A stretch of DNA of 60,949 bases from JBJXGE01 sp046154185 (GCA_046154185.1 JBJXGE010000073.1:1-60949), one strand, 5' to 3'. Shown: positions 27,901-38,033, counted from the stretch's first letter. Numbers and translations are program-made. The notes: generated by a model not told the origin, from the sequence alone.

Positions 27901-28992
27901 GAGAGCAGGGTACGCGCTTTGTTGCTCTTCGACTCCCGACAACATTTTGAGGCCGCTCTCACCGATCGGCGTGCATGGACCAGATTGTCCGAGTGAATTC
28001 GTCCAGCGCGGAACGAGTCGGGTGCCGAGCACTTCTGGACCGAGGTCGTAGCGAGCGTTGGCGGGCATCGAAGTTAGGTTGAACTTGATCTCGATGATCC
28101 CGGAGCGAATCCCGGTCGGGAGAATCAAGCCAGTGATCGTGCCCGGCATGTCTTCATTGTCACCGGGACCAAAGACCCCGCGCACGGCCACTTCGACCGC
28201 ATTGCTGGTCTGGGTCGTCGCTCCGCCGGATGCGACGAGTTCGAGTTTCAAGTAGTAGAAGAATGCCGGCGCGATCAGCGCGGCTTGAGCAATCGGATCG
28301 ATATCTACCTCGACGGCGTCCATGCCGCCGGCGAGTCCCGGAATCACGGCGCCGGTCGCGGCGAGTCCGGCAAAAACCACCGGCTGCCCGGCGGGACCCG
28401 GATGCGTGACCGTCGCTGACGTCACGCTCGAAAAGTTGTAGCCGTAGACGAAGAAAGTCGTCGGCGATTGAACGCCCACCGCGTCGAGCAAAAAGGTGCC
28501 GGAGGCGCCAACGACGTAGCCGACGATCTCGGGGCAACCGATGTAGTTAACGATCCCTGCATCTGTCTGGGTGCCGTCTGCCGCTGCGACGATCAGTCGA
28601 ATCGTGCCGTCGCGGGCTCCGGTCGGCACCACCACTTCGATGCGACCATAAGGGCATTCGAAAATCGGATGATTGCCGAGCATTATCAGGTCAACCGTGA
28701 CGCCGGCAATCTCTATGGGATTCGCACCGGTCGCTCGGAAGAAAGGAATATTGTCCGCGACCGTCGCGCCGGGATTCAGCACTTCTAGACTGATACTATC
28801 GCCTGGGCAAGCCTCAAACGTGCCGGACAGAAGTACCGGCACTCCGCCAGTGCAATTCACGGGAACCACCGTAGTTCCCTGGCTCAAGTTCCGCTGCCCC
28901 GTATCGCATCCCGACAATCCGAGCATCGCCAAACCGATGATCATTGCGAATGACCATTCCCCGAGCTGGCGAATTCTTGCCGCAAATGTCAC
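24949..28992 (-). CDS. Giant glycine-rich lipoprotein
   Basis: This is a 1347-residue exported protein. I choose a GTG start at 28992 because AAAGGAG lies about nine bases upstream and a lipoprotein signal follows, with lipobox LSGC (C29). Residues about 30-330 contain Ig/IPT-like strands (VLNPGATVADNIPFFRATG, YVVGASGTFLLDAVGV). From about residue 570 the protein is dominated by glycine-rich blocks (GGGGGGGGAF and similar) alternating with beta-strand segments such as GGTIRVSATGDIAM and GRIRFETPLGFVMAG, which suggests a repetitive beta-solenoid or sheet. No dockerin-like tail is present. I do not recognise the family; a cell-surface structural role is inferred. Confidence 0.8.
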   Translation of the reverse strand: MTFAARIRQLGEWSFAMIIGLAMLGLSGCDTGQRNLSQGTTVVPVNCTGGVPVLLSGTFEACPGDSISLEVLNPGATVADNIPFFRATGANPIEIAGVTVDLIMLGNHPIFECPYGRIEVVVPTGARDGTIRLIVAAADGTQTDAGIVNYIGCPEIVGYVVGASGTFLLDAVGVQSPTTFFVYGYNFSSVTSATVTHPGPAGQPVVFAGLAATGAVIPGLAGGMDAVEVDIDPIAQAALIAPAFFYYLKLELVASGGATTQTSNAVEVAVRGVFGPGDNEDMPGTITGLILPTGIRSGIIEIKFNLTSMPANARYDLGPEVLGTRLVPRWTNSLGQSGPCTPIGESGLKMLSGVEEQQSAYPALIGGGASQVFRWDAAKDIFPATPGNAPQPEWVILTLRPGNDLPDVTTNASGEWETGRLVILNQDDDVPFGDGQLIETFGSKAFQDLTAPSTASWNESQPGNLVGSPIGGGVPPWGNGTDDVVLQSDHVYEFNTDSGDISDLTDLVPLFVSNPGSSIGEYHFRSFLMPAGLSTEGATPNLSFFGTRPFVLRISGDGNPDTLVCQINATMHFDGANGTPGVTATGAPGVGGLGGLGGGDGGDGGAVVIAGTSVMTNTPAGNGGNNGGFGGTNITFRLDSGTSGPKSGAGGGGGCATRGEDGFVNFAATTIQAPGAKGGPARGDSSIRTAIAGSGGGGGGGGAFRGSTTGMLINRGGGGGGGGGGAFELVARGSVAIGGEITVNGGNGGQGSAGTGGPAGGGSGGTIRVSATGDIAMSEDIVLEALPGIGFTDSPTYIGGDGALGRIRLEANGSINFPSQADFTDVQPAMGTPGVSSGQCSPLAIDAGTGVDGALNLAGLSGIVTIDTSTGRVLSPTGGLLLQNASGDGEFHLSTLNVPVGVTLRGFASDFVAANNPLILRVQDEATIAGIIDVSGFDGGVADVLTTPATPTGGLGGVGGPAGGRGGAGGFANSATDFADGGFGGLEILPAELVDLDPPFDAPGGGGLPIGFALAIPAIGGESVTTATTLHAGKGGGGGYAVVGRAGSSALASADDGAGGTVYGSLLFVSPLDGSPLQVGGGGGAGGGGNVNPAAGVLYSHAPGTGGGGGGGFLQVAVGERLTITAAAQLLARGGNAFRGPANGGNAGAGAGGGIHVQCGGFMLVEVGGPVVDVRGGDANRTDFPPGTGYVTSASPDSGTTTAAGDGGSGRIRFETPLGFVMAGDLAINPPPSLGNFRRGDMFESTARSLSYQVLAGGVARRSGALFDAPLIATAAPLPAGTDILLLLQGGPESEADPGRPADFVPAVDDVTLLNGAEFVRMTWFLYSNSTTFQVPIVDIVTVDFGY

Positions 28993-29062
28993 GCGACGAA
29001 CTCCTTTCCCCCACTGCAGAGTTGCCCATCCGCTACGGGGTCCGGTCTGTGCCGGATCGTTA

Positions 29063-29098
29063 TTCTTCAGGCTGCCATTTTTCTTCAAGCTGCCATCC
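29063..29098. repeat. 18-bp tandem repeat, two units
   Basis: TTCTTCAGGCTGCCATTT (29063-29080) is followed directly by TTCTTCAAGCTGCCATCC (29081-29098), 15 of 18 bases identical. It lies about 70 bases upstream of the lipoprotein start. Confidence 0.7.
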
Positions 29099-29148
29099 TC
29101 GATCTTTCCGCTACCGATCCGGCAGCAAGCTTCACAGCGACTCACTTC

Positions 29149-29188
29149 ATTTCTTTCACGATCAGCTTATTTCTTTCACCAGCAGCTT
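29149..29188. repeat. 20-bp tandem repeat, two units
   Basis: ATTTCTTTCACGATCAGCTT and ATTTCTTTCACCAGCAGCTT are adjacent (two differences). A decayed third unit begins at 29189. Confidence 0.75.
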
Positions 29189-29808
29189 ATTCCGGTCACC
29201 GCTCACTCGGTGACATCTGTGGCTCGAGAGCGAACAACTCTTTCACGCGTCAGCAAAAGGACCACCAAGCCAAATGCGACGGCGCGCGTCACCTAACTAT
29301 TGGTCCCTCGCAAGACTTTCAACTCCGTGGAGCGTTGCATCTGGTAAATGGACCTTTACCGTCACGAGTGCATCTGTATCAAGTTCGACACAAGGGCGTC
29401 CCGCTCAGGTCGAGAGAGAAGCCTCTCAAGTTGACAGCTGGTCGACATCCACGACATGCACCGACCCAGATCCCCCGCACCCATATCGCGACCGGACTTC
29501 TCGCGCCGGCACATCGCCGCTAAAGCAATATGTCCAAAGCCGTCATTGAGTCCGGTCACTGCGCGCGACCAACTCAAATCACCAGCCTTCGGTACGTCTT
29601 GCTCCGCAGGTACCACAACGATTCACGGAAGAGTTTCGCACGCGATCGACGCTGTGGACCGGGGATGCTATCGCAGCGACCAGTTTTGTCAATGCAGCCG
29701 CGCGCCTCGACGGTGAAGTAAAGCGGAGTCTGGGATAGTGTTAGCACCGTGCGGGGCAGCCGCGTCGGCAGCCAAGATCGGTTTCGGCAGTGAGCGGGAA
29801 TTGCCGAT

Positions 29809-31800
29809 ATGCTATGCAAGCGTTTCGGCGCGAGACTTGTTAGCGAAATGACCCTCGCGGCGGGCAAATTTCGGCGCCCGCCGGGAGACCCAGATCTGCC
29901 AGCATGCCAGAGCGACCGATACTTCGGCCGATACGTCAGGAGATTGTTGAGTCAAAATCCGCTCAGACTGCTCTTTGAGTCGGAACGCCGCATTCTCGCG
30001 CGGCGCTTGAAGCAGTTCTTCCCAAGTCGCGTCGGCCCTGACACGACTCAAGTGATTGAAACGGCGCCGAACGAAAGAGTGAAGCCACCGCCGATCGCGG
30101 CGACACCCAACGAACCGACGGCGGCCGAGCTCGAGCGCGCGAAAAAACTGATCGCTCCAGCGGAGACCCCAGTCGTCGTGGAGCCTGCACTGGCTGCGGC
30201 GAGTGCGGATCGGATCGGCCCGTATGAGCGTCGCTCACTCAACGCGGTCGGACTCGTGACCTCACTCGCGTTTCACTTGATCCTCCTGGTCGTGTCCACG
30301 CTTTGCATTTTGAGTTTCGATTCGCCGCCGGCCGCCGAACATTGGGTCGATATTCGTTACACGGTCGCGGGCCGAACCTCACAGCCGACACTGTCGTCAC
30401 CTACGACCGAGGCGCCCCCTGCGGAGACTCCGCCACCCCCGCCGGTCACACAGTCGGACCCGACCGATCCGCTCATCGCGGCCGTCGCACCAGCGCCCGT
30501 GGCCATCGATTCGCAACTCGATGGGCGCGGCAACGCCGAGGCCGAACCCACGAATGAGCCGAACCAAAACGTTTCTGCGTCATCTTCTTCCGCCACCGCG
30601 ACACCTGTCGTCGGCGTCGGCAGCGAGAGTCGCGGGGGCCACGGCGATGGCGACAGCGGACTCGGCGGTCGGGTCGGCGATCACGCGGGCGCGCTCGAGA
30701 AATTCGGCGGCGGCGCCGAGACCGAACTCGCCGTCAGTGAGGGACTCGAATGGCTCGCGCAACACCAGGACGAAAACGGCACCTGGGATGCGCAGCGATT
30801 CCATCGCCACTGCGGCGGCAACGCGCGGCGCTGCACCGGCGACGGTTTTCGCGAATACTCGACGGGAGTCAGTGCGCTCGCGCTCCTCGCCTTTCTCGGC
30901 GCCGGCATCGACGGCACGAGCGCGAGTCCGCACCGCGACACAGTCGCGCGCGGCCTGAGCGCACTGTTAGCCGCGCAAGACTCGATCGGCTGTTTCGGTC
31001 CGCGCGACGGCAATTACATGTACAACCACGGCATCGCCGCTTTCTGCATGACGGAAGCTGCGATTCTCACCGGCAACTCGCTCTATCGTGAAGCGGCCGC
31101 GCGGGCGCTGCGATTCGCGGCGGCGGCGCAACAAGCAGGCGGCGGCTGGGACTACACGGCACAGGCGACCGGTCGCAATGATCTGTCGGTAACGGGTTGG
31201 CTCGTGATGGCGATCCACGCGGCTCGCGAAGTCGCCATCGACATCGACCCGACCATGCTCGCGCGTCTCGACGGCTTCATTCGGCGCGCGGTGCAACCAT
31301 CGGGATGGAGCATTTACGCCGATCGCGGCACGGGCGCGAATCGCGGCGGCATCTCGATCGCCGCGGTCGGCATGCTGTCGAAAATCTATCTCGGTTGGTC
31401 GCTGCGTGGCCGCGAGATGCAACGGACCGCGGACCTTATCGTGCGGCACCCACCGGACCTCGCGCGGCGCGTCGATTGGGAGAGTAGTTATCAGTCTTCG
31501 TACTACTGGTACTACGCGACGCTCGCACTTTTTCACGTCGGAGGTGAGCACTGGGAAGCGTGGAACACTTACATTCGCCGCACGGTGTTGCCGGCCCGCC
31601 ATCTCGAAGGACACCGCAAAGGCTCGTGGGATCCGGATCCGAACTGGATTGGCGCGTGCGGCGGTCGGGTGGCGACCACGGCTTTGTGCGTACTGACGTT
31701 TGAAGTGTATTATCGCTACACGCCGCTCAACGAGAAGTTTGGCCACCGCGGCGCCGAACGCACGCTCGTCGAGCCGGCGCCGCGCACGGAGCGGCCGTAG
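29809..31800 (+). CDS. Membrane-anchored prenyltransferase/squalene-cyclase-fold protein
   Basis: This is a 663-residue protein. The N-terminal 140 residues are basic and proline-rich, and precede one membrane helix (VGLVTSLAFHLILLVVSTL, about 146-168) whose pattern with an internal histidine resembles TonB-type anchors. A Pro/Thr/Ser and acidic linker follows (about 185-300). The last 340 residues are an alpha/alpha toroid: repeats such as GLEWLAQHQDENGTW, ALRFAAAAQQAGGGWDY, GWLVMAIHAAR and GSWDPDPNW resemble prenyltransferase/squalene-oxidase repeats. No DxDD cyclase motif is seen, so catalysis is doubtful. The start could also be the ATG at 29848. It is probably a periplasmic binding or scaffold protein. 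Confidence 0.75.
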   Translation: MLCKRFGARLVSEMTLAAGKFRRPPGDPDLPACQSDRYFGRYVRRLLSQNPLRLLFESERRILARRLKQFFPSRVGPDTTQVIETAPNERVKPPPIAATPNEPTAAELERAKKLIAPAETPVVVEPALAAASADRIGPYERRSLNAVGLVTSLAFHLILLVVSTLCILSFDSPPAAEHWVDIRYTVAGRTSQPTLSSPTTEAPPAETPPPPPVTQSDPTDPLIAAVAPAPVAIDSQLDGRGNAEAEPTNEPNQNVSASSSSATATPVVGVGSESRGGHGDGDSGLGGRVGDHAGALEKFGGGAETELAVSEGLEWLAQHQDENGTWDAQRFHRHCGGNARRCTGDGFREYSTGVSALALLAFLGAGIDGTSASPHRDTVARGLSALLAAQDSIGCFGPRDGNYMYNHGIAAFCMTEAAILTGNSLYREAAARALRFAAAAQQAGGGWDYTAQATGRNDLSVTGWLVMAIHAAREVAIDIDPTMLARLDGFIRRAVQPSGWSIYADRGTGANRGGISIAAVGMLSKIYLGWSLRGREMQRTADLIVRHPPDLARRVDWESSYQSSYYWYYATLALFHVGGEHWEAWNTYIRRTVLPARHLEGHRKGSWDPDPNWIGACGGRVATTALCVLTFEVYYRYTPLNEKFGHRGAERTLVEPAPRTERP

Positions 31801-31843
31801 TCGCGACATCACAGAGGTCGACGCACCCCATCGAAACGGCGCA

Positions 31844-32590
31844 ATGGCAATGCCGACGCATCCGGATCTCGACAATCTGAGCTGCGCCGCGGCTCGCGAG
31901 CTCGATCGCCGCGCGATCGCCGATTACGGCCATCCGAGCTTGCTTTTGATGGAGCACGCCTCGATCGGCGCCGCACGACTTGCGCTTCGACTGCTCGCGG
32001 AACTTGGCGCCGGCTCCGACGACGCTTCGGTTGAGATTTACTGCGGACCCGGCAACAACGGTGGCGACGGCTTCGCCGTCGCACGCCATCTGCACAACGC
32101 GCGCGTCGCGGTCCGCGTCGTCGAACTCTGTCCGCACGACACGTACCGCGCCGGATCCGATGCCGCGCTGCAACGATCGATGTTGGAACGACTGCCCATC
32201 GAACGCACGCGCGAATTCGCGGACGAACTTCCGAGCGATCGGCGTCGAACTCCGACGTTGATCATCGACGCGATCTTCGGAACCGGTCTCGCGCGCGCGC
32301 CGACGGGCGTTTTCGAGCGGGCAATTCACGGCATCATTCGTGCGGCGACGCCGGTCCTCGCGATCGATGTCCCCTCGGGACTTGATGCCGATCGCGGCGA
32401 ACCGCTCGGCTGCGCGGTGGAAGCGGATCACACCGTGACCTTCGGGCTGCCGAAGCAAGGCTTCTTCCGCCCGGGTGCGCGACGTTACGTCGGCGCGCTC
32501 TACCTGGCGCCGATCGGCGTTGCGATTGAGTTATTGCCGCCCGGAATCCCGGCCTTTCCGCCCGACCCCGTGCGTTGGCCATCGCCGTGA
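31844..32590 (+). CDS. nnrE: NAD(P)H-hydrate epimerase (YjeF_N)
   Basis: This is a 248-residue protein of the YjeF N-terminal family, which interconverts R- and S-forms of damaged NAD(P)HX so that the dehydratase can repair it. Key motifs are YCGPGNNGGDGFAVARHL (phosphate/nucleotide site), LIIDAIFGTGL with the catalytic aspartate, and AIDVPSGLDADRG. I use the ATG at 31844 (another in-frame ATG is at 31850); the open frame upstream overlaps the preceding gene. The NnrD dehydratase domain is absent, so that partner must be elsewhere. Confidence 0.94.
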   Translation: MAMPTHPDLDNLSCAAARELDRRAIADYGHPSLLLMEHASIGAARLALRLLAELGAGSDDASVEIYCGPGNNGGDGFAVARHLHNARVAVRVVELCPHDTYRAGSDAALQRSMLERLPIERTREFADELPSDRRRTPTLIIDAIFGTGLARAPTGVFERAIHGIIRAATPVLAIDVPSGLDADRGEPLGCAVEADHTVTFGLPKQGFFRPGARRYVGALYLAPIGVAIELLPPGIPAFPPDPVRWPSP

Positions 32591-32622
32591 GCCGACAACA
32601 CGGTCGATCGTTCGGATTGCGA

Positions 32623-32649
32623 TTGATGCCGTCGCGGTCGGGGTATACT
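32623..32649 (+). promoter_or_regulatory. Possible sigma-70 promoter of the kinase gene
   Basis: TTGATG (32623-32628) and TATACT (32644-32649) are separated by 15 bases. They lie 60 bases before the kinase start codon. The spacer is short, so this is tentative. Confidence 0.35.
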
Positions 32650-32709
32650 CCAGTCGCCCATCCGTTTGGGCGCGCGACAACGACTCACTGACTGTACCGG
32701 GAATTCGTC

Positions 32710-34503
32710 ATGACAACGCCTTACTTATGCCGTTGCGGAGCCGTGCTGAATGTCGGCGACATCGCCGCAGGCGGACGCTTCCGCTGCCCCGAATGCAAGT
32801 CGGAGACGGTGCTCGACCGATCGGATCCCGCGTTACTCGCCAACAATCGCGGGAGCGACGGCGTCTATGATCTGCTGCTCAAACGCCGCTTCGCGCAAGA
32901 CCCGCGGGTCTTCGAGGCGATTCCGCTCGATCCGCGGCCGACTTTCCAGGCGGGGACGGGCCTGCAAGCGGAGAGTGGCGGTCTGGCGGTCACTGATCGT
33001 GCTCAGGCAGCGACGGCTCGCGCCGACGCGAACGCCGGCATGACTCTCACCGCTCCCATCTCGCTGCCGCTTCCAAACGGCGCGGGCCGACCGATCGAGG
33101 TGGCCTCGTGTTCAGGCGCCATCGAGTCCGGAAAACTGCTCGGACCGTTTCTCATCGATGGCGTGCTCGGTGCCGGCGGCATGGGAGTCGTGTACCGCGC
33201 AGTGGACACGTTGCTCGAACGCACCGTCGCGCTCAAAGTGCTCGGCGAAGAGCACGTGCGTGATTCGGGACTGATCGAACGCTTTCGCCGCGAGGCGCAA
33301 GCCGCCGCCGCGCTCACGCATCCGAACATTACGCACATCTACTCGATCGGCGAGGATCAAGGCCGACACTACTTCGCCATGGAGCTGGTCCGCGGACGCA
33401 CGCTCGCGACGCTGCTCAACGAATCGTCGCAACTCGACGAAACGACGGCGATCGATTACTTGGCGCAAACCGTGCGAGGCCTCCGCGCCGCCCACGAACG
33501 CCGCATCATTCACCGCGACATCAAACCATCGAATCTCATTCTGTCGGACGAGGGCTTGATCAAGATCACCGACTTCGGGCTCGCCAAGGTGCTTTCGAGT
33601 CCGATCGATATTACGGCGACCGGCGTGATCATCGGGACGCCGCTCTACATGTCGCCGGAGCAGGGAAAGGGCGAGCCGCTCGATCATCGCTCGGATATTT
33701 ATTCGCTCGGTTGCACTTTCTATCACCTCCTCGGCGGTGCGCCGCCATTTGGCGGCGACTCGGCGATGCGGATCATCGTCTGTCACATCACGGAAGAGCC
33801 CGAGCCGATCGCGAAGCGCTGTCCGGCGCTGAGCGGGCAAGTTGCCGAGGTCATTACGCGCATGATCGCCAAGGAGCCACGCAAACGCTTTCAGAGTTAC
33901 GAGCAGATTCTCGACGCGCTCACGCGTCGCCAGACCTTGGTCGGCGGCGCGAGTTCTGTCGTCGACGACACCGCGGCCGATCCGCAACCCAATCGCGTAA
34001 CGCTGCGCAGCGAGGGCGGCCTCGACGCTGCGGCATTGAAGGGCATGAGCCTCAAACAATTGTCGGTCGCCGACGCCAATCTCGAACTCCACCGCCACGA
34101 CAAGGCGCAAGCGCTGTATCAGCGTGTCTTGACCGAGCACCCGAAGCTCGAAGTCGAGCTCGGATTTCGCCTACTCAAGATTGCGATTGAGAACGGCCAA
34201 GTCGCGGAGCAGGCGGCTTGGCTCGCGCGACTCGAACGCGCCAGCGCCAACGAAATGGAGCGCTTCTTTTGCCGTTGGAAAATCCTCGCGAGCGAGTTGG
34301 GCGCGGTGCGGGCCCGGCTCGCCACGATCGCGGAGCGAATCGAAGCGCTGAGAGCGGCGCCGGTGCCGGAGGGGATCCAGCTGGATCGGCTCGAGCAGCG
34401 CCTGCTCGAAGTCCGCCAACTCGATGCTAAACTCGCGAGCGACCTGGATGTGGAAGTGCGACTGGTGCGGCGCTCGGGCGATCTCGAACTCGAGTTGGAC
34501 TGA
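32710..34503 (+). CDS. PknB-type Ser/Thr protein kinase with N-terminal zinc ribbon
   Basis: This is a 597-residue eukaryotic-like kinase. Residues 7-29 form a CxC...CxxC zinc ribbon (C7, C9, C26, C29). The kinase domain runs from about 142 to 415: glycine loop GVLGAGGMGVVYRA, VALKVL lysine, HRDIKPSNLIL catalytic loop, DFGLAKV and MSPEQGKGEPLDHRSDIYS. The remaining 180 residues are helical (KALYQRVLTEHPKLEVELGF), resembling a TPR or coiled region. No transmembrane helix is visible, so it is probably cytoplasmic. Substrates are unknown. The next gene begins 147 nt downstream. Confidence 0.93.
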   Translation: MTTPYLCRCGAVLNVGDIAAGGRFRCPECKSETVLDRSDPALLANNRGSDGVYDLLLKRRFAQDPRVFEAIPLDPRPTFQAGTGLQAESGGLAVTDRAQAATARADANAGMTLTAPISLPLPNGAGRPIEVASCSGAIESGKLLGPFLIDGVLGAGGMGVVYRAVDTLLERTVALKVLGEEHVRDSGLIERFRREAQAAAALTHPNITHIYSIGEDQGRHYFAMELVRGRTLATLLNESSQLDETTAIDYLAQTVRGLRAAHERRIIHRDIKPSNLILSDEGLIKITDFGLAKVLSSPIDITATGVIIGTPLYMSPEQGKGEPLDHRSDIYSLGCTFYHLLGGAPPFGGDSAMRIIVCHITEEPEPIAKRCPALSGQVAEVITRMIAKEPRKRFQSYEQILDALTRRQTLVGGASSVVDDTAADPQPNRVTLRSEGGLDAAALKGMSLKQLSVADANLELHRHDKAQALYQRVLTEHPKLEVELGFRLLKIAIENGQVAEQAAWLARLERASANEMERFFCRWKILASELGAVRARLATIAERIEALRAAPVPEGIQLDRLEQRLLEVRQLDAKLASDLDVEVRLVRRSGDLELELD

Positions 34504-34650
34504 GCCGCGCACCGGCGGGCACGGAGTACTGAACCTTGCGCGCTCGCCAACCGATGTCATCATGCCGATGTACTGCGGTGCGCCGCGCGCTCCGCCGCAG
34601 TTTGCGACCCGTGCGATGGTCTTGCGAGTCAGCGCGCCGGAGAGGCATCG

Positions 34651-35235
34651 ATGCTAGACATCGTTGAGAAGATTGTTTGGGGCCTGGGGATCGGGCTCGT
34701 CGTCATCATTATCGCGGCCTACCTCGTACTCGGGGCTCCGTCGTTTATCCCGAGTATCGCCGCCGAAGGGCGCAAGGTCGAAAACCGCGCCGAGTTCGAG
34801 GGCATGCTCAATTCTCCTGCACAACAGGATCTGCGCGACAAGCTCAGCACGCCGATCCCTGGGGGCTCATCCAAGACACCGGTGACGGTCGAGACGCGCG
34901 TGATCAATCGCGCCGCTTTCAATCGCGTCGCAAACCCATCGGACGCGCTCCGCGAAGCGCACCTCGCATCGAGCGCGGTCGTCGAGGATCCAAATGGCGG
35001 TAATTCGCTCGAAATCTCGGCGATCGAAGAGAACAGCCTGCTCAAGAAACTCGGCTTTCAGAACAAAGACATCCTCGACAGTGTCGACGGCCTAAAGATC
35101 GATTTCAGCAGCGCGCTCGAAGCCAACGAACTCTACAACAAAGTGCGCGCCTCGGTTGAGGCTGGCAATCCGGCCGTCATCACTCTGCGTCGAAACGGCA
35201 AGCCGATGCGAATCGTCGTCGGACTCGTGCCGTAG
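34651..35235 (+). CDS. Membrane-anchored PDZ-like protein (GspC-type C-terminus)
   Basis: This is a 194-residue protein with one N-terminal helix (GLGIGLVVIIIAAYLVLGAP, about 12-31) and a periplasmic part. Residues about 115-190 (EENSLLKKLGFQNKDILDSV, then NELYNKVRASVE, VITLRRNGKPMRIVV) closely resemble the PDZ-like domain of type II secretion protein GspC. The preceding homology region is not recognisable and no other gsp gene is nearby. It may therefore be an orphan scaffold or the GspC of a scattered secretion system. It is five nt from orn, so they are probably cotranscribed. Confidence 0.7.
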   Translation: MLDIVEKIVWGLGIGLVVIIIAAYLVLGAPSFIPSIAAEGRKVENRAEFEGMLNSPAQQDLRDKLSTPIPGGSSKTPVTVETRVINRAAFNRVANPSDALREAHLASSAVVEDPNGGNSLEISAIEENSLLKKLGFQNKDILDSVDGLKIDFSSALEANELYNKVRASVEAGNPAVITLRRNGKPMRIVVGLVP

Positions 35236-35239
35236 CCCT

Positions 35240-35815
35240 ATGAGCACTGTCGATCGCGCACCGGCGAGCGGCTCGCTCGCGTCAAACTTGATCGTCTGGA
35301 TGGATCTCGAGATGACGGGGCTCGATCCCCTGCGCGAGCAAATTCTCGAGCTCGCGATTCTCGTGACGGACGGCGAACTGCGCGTCGTTGCGGAGGGACC
35401 GCAGTTAGTACTGCATCAGCCGGCGTCGGTATTGGCCGCCATGGATTCGTGGAATCAAGAGCATCACGGCGCTTCCGGGCTCGTCGATCGCGTGCGCGCC
35501 TCAGACGTGACGGTTGCGGCGGCCGAGGCGCAGCTCCTCGAATTCCTCACTCCGTTGTGCGCGCCGCGCGTCGCACCACTCGCGGGCAATTCGATCCATC
35601 AAGATCGCAGCTTCTTACGCATTCATATGCCGCGCTTCGAAGCTCACCTTCACTACCGGAATATCGATGTCTCTACGATCAAGGAAGTCGCACGACGTTG
35701 GTTTCCTCAAGAACTCAGTCAAGCGCCACCAAAAGCCGAAACGCACCGCGCACTCGACGACATCCGCGCGTCCATCGCGGAGCTTGAGTATTACCGACGC
35801 AGCATTTTTCGTTGA
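35240..35815 (+). CDS. orn: Oligoribonuclease
   Basis: This is a 191-residue DEDDh 3'-5' exoribonuclease that degrades 2-5-mers, above all diribonucleotides including pGpG. D22 and E24 lie in WMDLEMTGLDP. The third acidic residue is in GNSIHQDRSFL, and the H/D pair is in HRALDDIRASI, with the family signature YRNIDVSTIKE. Length is normal. The ATG at 35240 follows the upstream stop codon by four bases. It converges with the sigma-54/HD-GYP operon. Confidence 0.96.
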   Translation: MSTVDRAPASGSLASNLIVWMDLEMTGLDPLREQILELAILVTDGELRVVAEGPQLVLHQPASVLAAMDSWNQEHHGASGLVDRVRASDVTVAAAEAQLLEFLTPLCAPRVAPLAGNSIHQDRSFLRIHMPRFEAHLHYRNIDVSTIKEVARRWFPQELSQAPPKAETHRALDDIRASIAELEYYRRSIFR

Positions 35816-35838
35816 GTCGCGCGAAACGCGCATGAGAA

Positions 35839-37010
<1,172 letters not shown>

Positions 37011-37014
<4 letters not shown>

Positions 37015-38033
37015 GCTGGCACTTCTTTCTCCATCGTCAGCGGCGCGACATGGCAGTCGCGACTCGCACCGGTGATCAACGTCAAGTTGTCGAGAAACAC
37101 CTGCGTCAGCGCGGAATCCAACTGTGTGCCGGAGACTTCCTCTAGGATCGTCACCGCACGCGCTATCGGCATGGAACTTCGATAGGAACGTTGGCTTGTC
37201 ATGGCGTCGAAACAATCCGCAATCGAGATAATGCGCGCGAAATACGGGATCGCATCGCCCTTGAGCCCATCAGGATAACCGGCGCCGGACACTTGCTCGT
37301 GGTGATGCAAGACCGCCGGCAGACACGGCTCGAGAAACTTCACTGGCGCCAGAATGTCACGCGAGTAAACCGGATGCCTGCGAATCGCATCGAACTCCTC
37401 GGGAGTGAGACGACCGGGCTTGCGCAGGATGTCCTCATGTACGCCGATTTTGCCGACATCGTGGAGCAGCGCCGCGTACTCGAGCACCTTGAGATCCTTG
37501 CGCGGCAGCTTCAAGCAGCGTCCGAGGCCGGTCGAGTAACTCGCGACGCGCGCCGAGTGACCATTGAGATACGGGTCCTTGCTTTCCAACGCCGCGAGCA
37601 AGGCCCCGATTACGTCTCGGATGCCGCGCAACTCCGATAAGCTCGCCACACGCTCGCGCGCGCGATCGAGACACGCTGTGAATCGATCGAGCTCAAAGGG
37701 CTTAGTCAAGAAGTCAAACGCGCCCAATTTCATCAGCGCGACGGCGCGCTCAATCGTGCCGAAGCCGGTGATGACGAGCACTGTGAGATCGGGCTGGAGC
37801 TTAACAGCCGCGCTGATGAACTCGTCGCCTTTCATGCGCGGCATATCCAAGTCCGTGATCAAAATGTCGTAATCGTGTTGCCGCAGAATCTCGAGCCCCT
37901 CGACACCATCCCTTGCGAGCGTCGGCACGCCGTGCCCCGAGTACTCAAGGATCGAAGTCATGAGATCACGAACGGCCGGCTCATCGTCGACCACCAGTAC
38001 CGCGACGTCGTCGGTCACGAGCGGACTAGACAT
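37011..38033 (-). CDS. Response regulator with HD-GYP output domain
   Basis: This is a 340-residue protein. The receiver domain (about 10-125) has the acidic pair VVDDEP, phosphoacceptor D61 (LITDLDMPRMKG) and K111 (FLTKPFE). The HD-GYP domain (about 140-325) has HDVGKIG (H191, D192), HHHE (243-246) and GAGYPDGLKG (GYP at 252-254), the full set expected of an active c-di-GMP phosphodiesterase that yields pGpG or GMP. No histidine kinase is adjacent. It overlaps both neighbours, by eight bases upstream and four downstream, so expression is tightly coupled. Confidence 0.94.

Larger units (their letters stand above)
28993..29808. other. Long intergenic region (816 bp) with tandem repeats
   Basis: This stretch lies between the divergent lipoprotein and squalene-cyclase-fold genes. 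It carries two short tandem repeats (29063-29098 and 29149-29188) in the leader of the lipoprotein gene. Several small frames (29274-29549 and others) lack ribosome-binding sites and recognisable sequence, so none is annotated. Confidence 0.6.
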
